The notes under the pieces are model-generated. The model was not told the origin of the DNA. It did no database searches and was given only the letters and a program-made list of their open reading frames with translations. Position numbers and translations under genes: made by a program. A stretch of DNA of 10,030 nucleotides from Chloroflexaceae bacterium (GTDB taxonomy: Bacteria; Chloroflexota; Chloroflexia; Chloroflexales; Chloroflexaceae): assembly GCA_026417815.1 (NCBI GenBank), contig JAOACN010000728.1:1-10030 (forward strand). Reading direction: 5' to 3'. Below are positions 6,274-10,030 of this stretch, piece after piece; the first letter of the stretch is position 1; the number at the start of each line of letters is the position of its first letter.

Positions 6274-7188
6274 ATGACCAACGATAAAGCCGCTCGCCTG
6301 GCCGCCATTCGCGCGGCCAATGCCGCCAGGCAGAACCCGACGTCCGACGCGCCCGCGACGGCGCAACCACCAGCCGTGGCCACCCCCGCAGCGTCGCAGG
6401 AGACCGACGATACCTTGCCTCCCGCCATGGCTCTGCCAGCCTTGCTCAGCATCCTTGCTGCTGCGATTGCCGGGGCCCTCGGCGCCGTCTTCGTCCTGCC
6501 CGCCTGGCTCCCCGCCCTGAGCGCCTCCCTGCTGGGAGATGCGCCGCACGCCTACTGGTACCTGGCTCGCAGCAGCGCCATCGTCGCCTACATTCTGCTC
6601 TGGCTCAGCATGGTCGCCGGCCTGCTGATGACCAGCAAGCTTGCCCGTCTCTGGCCGGGCGGCCCTGTCGCCTTCGACCTCCACCAGCACGCCAGCTTGC
6701 TGGGGCTGGCCTTTGCCCTGTTTCACGCCCTCATCCTGCTCGGTGACCGCTACATCCAGGCTGACCTGCGCCAGATTCTGGTTCCTTTCGCTTACGCCAG
6801 CCATCAACCCCTCTGGGTTGGTCTGGGCCAGATCGGGTTGTACCTCCTGGCCCTGGTTGGTCTCAGCTTCTACGTGAAGTCGTGGCTCGGGCGCGGCGCC
6901 TGGCGGCTCATCCACTTCTTGAGCTTCGCCCTCTTCGCCCTGGCCTTGCTGCACGGCATCTTTAGCGGCAGCGACACCGCCAACCCCTGGATCCAGGGCC
7001 TCTACTGGGCCACCGGCGGCAGCGTGCTGTTTCTCCTGTGCTATCGCATACTCAGGAGCGGTGCAAACCTACGTTCCCATCCCGGAGGGGCGCGGCGCGG
7101 CGCAACCTCCCCACGCCCCCCGGCGCCACCCGCAACCGGCGCGCGCCCCGTCGAAGCCACGCCAGGTCTGCCGCCGGGGGCGGAATAA
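6274..7188 (+). CDS. Ferric-reductase-like transmembrane heme protein
   Basis: The 304-residue protein has a polar cytosolic-type N-terminus (1-50) and about six to seven TM helices (roughly 55-80, 97-119, 135-156, 182-202, 210-230, 243-262). Candidate heme ligands are His137/His139 with His151 (DLHQHASLLGLAFALFHALILL) and His214 with His227 (LIHFLSF...LLHGIFSG), matching the paired-His spacing of the ferric reductase/MsrQ-type domain. No FAD/NAD-binding domain follows, so it is a stand-alone membrane electron carrier. Such proteins pass electrons across the membrane, often to a flavin or molybdenum partner. ATG 6274 is chosen because AGGAG (6262-6266) lies 7 bases upstream; ATG 6268 would be too close. 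The Pro/Arg-rich tail (265-304) is encoded by very GC-rich repeat-like DNA. Next to apbE, it probably works with a flavinylated protein. Confidence 0.85.
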   Translation: MTNDKAARLAAIRAANAARQNPTSDAPATAQPPAVATPAASQETDDTLPPAMALPALLSILAAAIAGALGAVFVLPAWLPALSASLLGDAPHAYWYLARSSAIVAYILLWLSMVAGLLMTSKLARLWPGGPVAFDLHQHASLLGLAFALFHALILLGDRYIQADLRQILVPFAYASHQPLWVGLGQIGLYLLALVGLSFYVKSWLGRGAWRLIHFLSFALFALALLHGIFSGSDTANPWIQGLYWATGGSVLFLLCYRILRSGANLRSHPGGARRGATSPRPPAPPATGARPVEATPGLPPGAE

Positions 7189-7212
7189 CGAGAGAAGCCT
7201 CTTCATTGAGCG

Positions 7213-7245
7213 AGGGTGTGGGGAAACCTGGTTTCCCCACACCCT
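7213..7245. repeat. Palindromic intergenic repeat, copy 10 (perfect)
   Basis: AGGGTGTGGGGAAACC (7213-7228) and GGTTTCCCCACACCCT (7230-7245) are perfect 16-bp arms around one base, the best-preserved copy. It lies 24 bases after the reductase stop, with no T-run, and separates that gene from the ethanolamine promoter. Confidence 0.8.
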
Positions 7246-7331
7246 GTCAATCGAACGCCGGCGGCGCTCCGCCCGGAGGCGCTCCTGCCGTGGACCTTCT
7301 TGCGCACCCCTCTCGTAACCACTATGCTCGC

Positions 7332-7360
7332 TTGACAACCTGACGCCGATCCGGTACATT
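7332..7360 (+). promoter_or_regulatory. Sigma70-type promoter for the ethanolamine genes
   Basis: TTGACA (7332-7337) is a perfect -35 hexamer, followed by a 17-base spacer and TACATT (7355-7360), a 4/6 match to TATAAT. Transcription would start near 7367 and give a leader of about 245 nt before the permease ATG. The local sequence is less GC-rich than its surroundings. Confidence 0.6.
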
Positions 7361-7366
7361 TACTCC

Positions 7367-7612
7367 ACTTTCCCCAGCATGTGTGACGAGCGACCGCGAC
7401 TCCTTCAACGCAGCAGGTCGGCATAGTTTTGCCACGGTCGCATGCTGCCTCAACACGCTGCCGCCTATGTGGCGGCCTCGCAGTGTTGCTTCCAGCCTGC
7501 GGCTTGCGTAGCGCCACGCGCCGATCACGGTATCGCGCGTTACGGCTATGCGTCGGTCCAGGTTTGAGCATTGGCTTCCGTTGGTGCGTGGCATTGTGGG
7601 AGGAGTTCGGTC
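7367..7612 (+). promoter_or_regulatory. Long structured 5' leader of the ethanolamine permease gene
   Basis: Several nested helices are visible. GCGACCG (7390-7396) pairs with CGGTCGC (7435-7441), while GCAGCA (7410-7415) pairs with TGCTGC (7443-7448): a pseudoknot-type or mutually exclusive arrangement, with GGCA/TGCC (7420-7433) inside. Then CAACAC/GTGTTG (7451-7488) encloses GCCGCC/GGCGGC (7460-7476), and GCGTAGC/GCTATGC with ACGCG/CGCGT and GAT/ATC forms a hairpin at 7506-7551. ACTCCT (7399-7404) is complementary to the Shine-Dalgarno segment AGGAGT (7601-7606). I cannot assign it to a known riboswitch class. No convincing ORF lies in this stretch. Confidence 0.45.
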
Positions 7613-9109
7613 ATGGCTGAGAATCCGCAGGCGCTTGGCGGAAAGGCACAGGTTGATATCGGAGGAGTGACCTACGAGCAGGTCGGCGCGGAGTATCTGG
7701 CCCAACGCCGCTTGCGCAAAAGTGCTGGCTGGGTGCTGTTGTGGGCCCTTGGGGTTGGCGCGGTTATCTCGGGCGATTTCTTTGGCTGGAACTATGGTCT
7801 GTCGGCGGGCGGATTCGGTGGTCTGTTGCTTGCCACATTCGTCGTGGCCGTTATGTACCTTTGTATGGTCTATTCGATCGCCGAGCTCTCCGCTGCCCTG
7901 CCGCACGCCGGCGGTTTCTACTCCTTTACCCGCAATGCCTTCGGACCGACCCTTGGGTTCGTCAACGGAGTGGCTGATATTATCGAATATGTTGTCACTC
8001 CTGCCGTGATTGTCACCTCCATCGCCGCTTACATGCAGACCATTTTCTCCTTCGTGCCGCTCTACGTCTGGTGGGTGGTCTTCTATGCCGTCTTCGTCGG
8101 TATCAACGTGCTGGGCACCGCCCTTACCTTGCGGGTGGGCCTGATCGTTACCCTTCTGGCCATCGGTACGCTGGTGGTGTTCTACATCGGCGCAGTGGTC
8201 TCAGGGGCATTTAGCTGGGACCTGGTCTTCAACATCGCGCCCACATCGGGGAACAGTGCGTTCCTCCCCTTCGGCTGGTACGGCGTGTTCGCGGCCCTGC
8301 CGTTCGCCATCTGGTTCTATCTGGCGATTGAGCAACTCCCTCTGGCGGCTGAGGAAAGCCATGATGTCGTGCGCGATATTCCCAAGGCGCTGATCTGGGG
8401 TCTGCTCACGTTGCTGGTGCTTTCGCTGCTGACCCTGGTGCTCAACTCCGGTGTGGGCGGCGGCGCTGCCGAGGTCGGCGAGTCGGCGGCGCCCCTGGAG
8501 ATTGGCTTCCGCGCCATCTTCGGCTCGGGCGCCACTACCGTCGTGTTGACCCTGGTGGCCCTCACCGGCCTGGTAGCCAGTTTTCATACAATCATCTACG
8601 CCTATGGGCGTGTACTCTTCTCCCTCTCACGCGCCGGCTACATTCCACGCTGGATCTCCGTGACCGGCGCGCGCCATACGCCCGCGCGCGCGCTCATCCT
8701 CGGCGGTGTGGTCGGTCTGGTGCTGGCCCTGTTGATCGATCTCCTTGGCAGTGGCAGCAGCGTCGGCGCGGCCCTTCTGACCATGAGCGTCTTCGGCGCG
8801 GTGATTTCCTACGCGCTGGTTATGCTCTCCTACATCAAGCTGGCCATCACCCGTCCCAACCTGCACCGTCCCTACAAGAGCCCCCTTGGGGTGCCGGGCG
8901 CGGTGGTCGGCACGGTCCTGGCCGTTCTCTCCCTCTTCGCCACCATGGCGATCGAGGATAACCGGCCCGGCGTGATTGGCACGGCGATCTTCATGGCGGT
9001 CATGGTGGCCTACTACTTCCTCTACAGCCGCAAGCGCCTCGTCGCCCAGGCGCCCGAGGAAGAAGCCGCGCTGATCGCTGAGGCCGAACGCGAACTCAAA
9101 CACCTGTGA
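7613..9109 (+). CDS. eat: APC-superfamily permease, ethanolamine permease type
   Basis: The 498-residue protein has about 12 TM helices and the amino acid-polyamine-organocation fold. Motifs typical of the ethanolamine permease branch are GDFFGWNYGLSAGGFGG (54-70), YSIAELSAALPHAGGFYSF (87-105), GVADIIEYVVTPAV (119-132), FAIWFYLAIEQLPLAAEE (231-248) and SFHTIIYAYGRVLFSLSRAGYIP (323-345). The C-terminus is charged and cytosolic (473-498). It should import ethanolamine (possibly a related amine) by secondary transport, and the following eutB strongly supports that substrate. The start at 7613 has an AGGAG Shine-Dalgarno (7601-7605) 7 bases upstream; an upstream in-frame TTG (7571) would place the Shine-Dalgarno inside the gene. 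It is driven by the promoter at 7332-7360 through a long structured leader. Another APC amine or amino acid substrate cannot be excluded by sequence alone. Confidence 0.85.
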   Translation: MAENPQALGGKAQVDIGGVTYEQVGAEYLAQRRLRKSAGWVLLWALGVGAVISGDFFGWNYGLSAGGFGGLLLATFVVAVMYLCMVYSIAELSAALPHAGGFYSFTRNAFGPTLGFVNGVADIIEYVVTPAVIVTSIAAYMQTIFSFVPLYVWWVVFYAVFVGINVLGTALTLRVGLIVTLLAIGTLVVFYIGAVVSGAFSWDLVFNIAPTSGNSAFLPFGWYGVFAALPFAIWFYLAIEQLPLAAEESHDVVRDIPKALIWGLLTLLVLSLLTLVLNSGVGGGAAEVGESAAPLEIGFRAIFGSGATTVVLTLVALTGLVASFHTIIYAYGRVLFSLSRAGYIPRWISVTGARHTPARALILGGVVGLVLALLIDLLGSGSSVGAALLTMSVFGAVISYALVMLSYIKLAITRPNLHRPYKSPLGVPGAVVGTVLAVLSLFATMAIEDNRPGVIGTAIFMAVMVAYYFLYSRKRLVAQAPEEEAALIAEAERELKHL

Positions 9110-9141
9110 GAGTTTGCCAGATGGTCGGGGAAGATGGTTTC

Positions 9142-9184
9142 CGGGAGGGCGCAGCCCTCCCGAGAATCCTCCCGTTCGCGAACG
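9142..9184. repeat. Triloop hairpin and palindrome after the permease gene
   Basis: CGGGAGGGC (9142-9150) and GCCCTCCCG (9154-9162) form a perfect 9-bp stem around GCA, 33 bases after the permease stop. CGTTCGCGAACG (9173-9184) is a perfect 12-bp palindrome right after it. No T-run follows, so read-through into eutB is possible and the stem may instead tune relative mRNA levels. Confidence 0.6.
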
Positions 9185-9205
9185 TACCGGAATGCACCTC
9201 GCTTT

Positions 9206-9253
9206 ACACCTCCGCATCTCCACACTTCCACACCTCCACACCTCCACAGCTCT
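9206..9253. repeat. 8-bp tandem repeat, six units
   Basis: Units read ACACCTCC, GCATCTCC, ACACTTCC, ACACCTCC, ACACCTCC, ACAGCTCT. The opposite strand is G-rich with regularly spaced GG doublets. It lies in the 211-bp gap between the permease gene and eutB. Nothing else but weak purine-rich sequence precedes the eutB start. Confidence 0.75.
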
Positions 9254-9320
9254 ACATAACCGGTCCCCCGAGCTGGAGAGGCGTAGTGACGAATACCAGG
9301 GACTCAAGCGGGTTTGAACC

Positions 9321-10011
9321 ATGCCATACACCCAGACCCTTGGCGGGCGCACCTACCAGTTCGACGATCTCAAAACCCTCATGGCGAAAGCCACCCCTGA
9401 ACGCTCGGGCGATCAGCTTGCCGGTCTCGCCGCCGAGAGCGCCGAGGAGCGGGTTGCCGCCCAACTGTGCCTGGCCGATCTACCGCTAACCACCTTCCTC
9501 GAAGAACCGCTGATCCCCTACGAGGAAGACGAAGTGACGCGCCTCATCCTCGACACCCACGATCGCGCCGCCTTCGCTCCCGTCAGCGGCCTCACCGTGG
9601 GCGCCTTCCGTGAATGGCTGCTATCCTACGCGACCACCAGCGACATCCTGGCCGCCCTGGCCCCGGGCATCACTCCCGAAATGGCCGCTGCGGTGGCGAA
9701 AATAATGCGTAACCAGGACCTGATCGCCGTCAGCCGCAAGTGCCGCGTGGTGACCCGCTTTCGCACCACTATCGGCTTGCCTGGTCGCTTCTCGTCGCGC
9801 ATCCAGCCCAACCACCCCACCGACGATCCCCGTGGCATCGCCGCCTCGATCCTCGACGGCCTGCTCCACGGCTGCGGCGATGCGGTGATAGGCGTCAATC
9901 CCGCTACCGACAGCCCCCAGGCCGTGATTGCGCTCCTTGAGTTGATCGATGACCTGCGCCAGCGTTATGCTATCCCCGTCCAGTCGTCGCTGCTGGCCCA
10001 CGTCACCACTC
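9321..10011 (+). CDS. eutB: Ethanolamine ammonia-lyase large (alpha) subunit, N-terminal half
   Basis: EutB with EutC forms the adenosylcobalamin-dependent lyase that splits ethanolamine into acetaldehyde and ammonia. The 230 genuine residues align with the start of the E. coli/Salmonella EutB (about 450 residues): GRTYQFDDLKTLMAKA, RSGDQLAGLAAESAEERVAA, IPYEEDEVTRLI, AAAVAKIMRNQDLI, TTIGLPGRFSSRIQPN, GCGDAVIGVNPATD and LLAHVTT. Numbering runs in register, so Arg160, Gln162 and Asn193, known substrate-contacting residues, are all present. The ATG at 9321 has no strong Shine-Dalgarno. The gene is not biologically broken: the contig ends here and the next 19 bases are sequencing adapter. Without them the reading frame is open at the edge. 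eutC would be expected downstream. Codon use matches the neighbours. Confidence 0.95.
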
Positions 10012-10030
10012 CTGTCTCTTATACACATCT
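10012..10030 (+). other. Nextera/Tn5 mosaic-end adapter (sequencing artefact)
   Basis: The last 19 bases are exactly CTGTCTCTTATACACATCT, the Tn5 transposase mosaic end used in Nextera libraries. In the eutB frame it reads VSYTH, and on the opposite strand it creates a false protein start MCIRDR. This is untrimmed read-through at a contig end, not genomic sequence or a transposon. Confidence 0.97.

Noticed and set aside
6181..6954. 257-residue minus-strand ORF rich in Gln/Glu/Gly
   Set aside because: It is antisense to the ferric-reductase-like gene; its composition is what hydrophobic codons give on the opposite strand, and it has no recognisable domain.
7431..7437. Cobalamin riboswitch B12-box-like GCCACGG
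   Set aside because: It is only 6/7 to GCCACTG, and none of the other conserved cobalamin core segments is visible around it.
7322..7906. 194-residue minus-strand ORF across the permease leader
   Set aside because: It overlaps the permease start in antisense, lacks domains, and covers structured leader and promoter sequence.
8627..9352. 241-residue minus-strand ORF
   Set aside because: It is antisense to the permease gene and runs through the 8-bp repeat; composition is typical of a membrane-protein shadow.
9621..10028. Minus-strand protein starting MCIRDR
   Set aside because: Its start is the reverse complement of the Nextera adapter, and the rest is antisense to eutB.
10012..10030. Tn5-like transposon end
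   Set aside because: The exact synthetic mosaic end at the very last bases of the window, with no transposon genes, is library adapter.

Overview
The window is high-GC bacterial DNA. Its dense intergenic palindromes (GGGGCGTGGGGAAACC.. and GGAGGGC-GCA-GCCCTCC types) and its gene content suggest a filamentous or phototrophic-type Chloroflexota relative; this assignment is from general impression and I could not test it. The last 19 bases are the Nextera/Tn5 mosaic-end adapter, so the right edge is a contig end made of read-through, not genome. The left edge starts inside a 195-bp tandem repeat, so it may be an assembly break too.

Layout: (1) 2-703 (+) is the C-terminal part of a coiled-coil/FHA protein. 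It faces, tail to tail, (2) a minus-strand two-component pair: an OmpR-type response regulator (3172-2489) and a sensor kinase (2496-952) that overlap by 8 bp. (3) A 418-bp divergent intergenic region (3173-3590) carries two related hairpin elements. Between them is a striking set of four TTGGAA half-sites, a good candidate operator for the regulator. (4) Plus-strand genes follow: a membrane-anchored PepSY protein (3591-4187), a small single-pass Ala/Pro-rich protein (4396-4767), an ApbE-type FAD:protein FMN transferase (5052-5978) and a ferric-reductase-like heme membrane protein (6274-7188). (5) A consensus promoter (7332-7360) with a long, structured, about 245-nt leader precedes an ethanolamine-permease-type APC transporter (7613-9109). 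The first half of eutB, the ethanolamine ammonia-lyase large subunit, follows (9321-10011).

Two functional themes appear. The first is an envelope redox/flavinylation module: ApbE, a heme membrane protein, a small anchored protein and a PepSY protein next to a kinase whose extracytoplasmic part also carries a PepSY-like domain. The shared domain and the TTGGAA cluster make it plausible that the kinase/regulator pair controls the divergent PepSY gene and perhaps the genes after it. No obvious FMN-acceptor domain is present, so the ApbE substrate is unknown. The second is ethanolamine import and cleavage (permease plus eutB; eutC would be expected past the contig end).

Intergenic regions are unusually rich in inverted repeats: about ten copies of one palindromic family, including a four-copy array with regular 70-72-bp spacing (5989-6233), and six hairpins with GNA-like or AAA triloops. 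I see no rRNA, tRNA, transposase, or CRISPR array.
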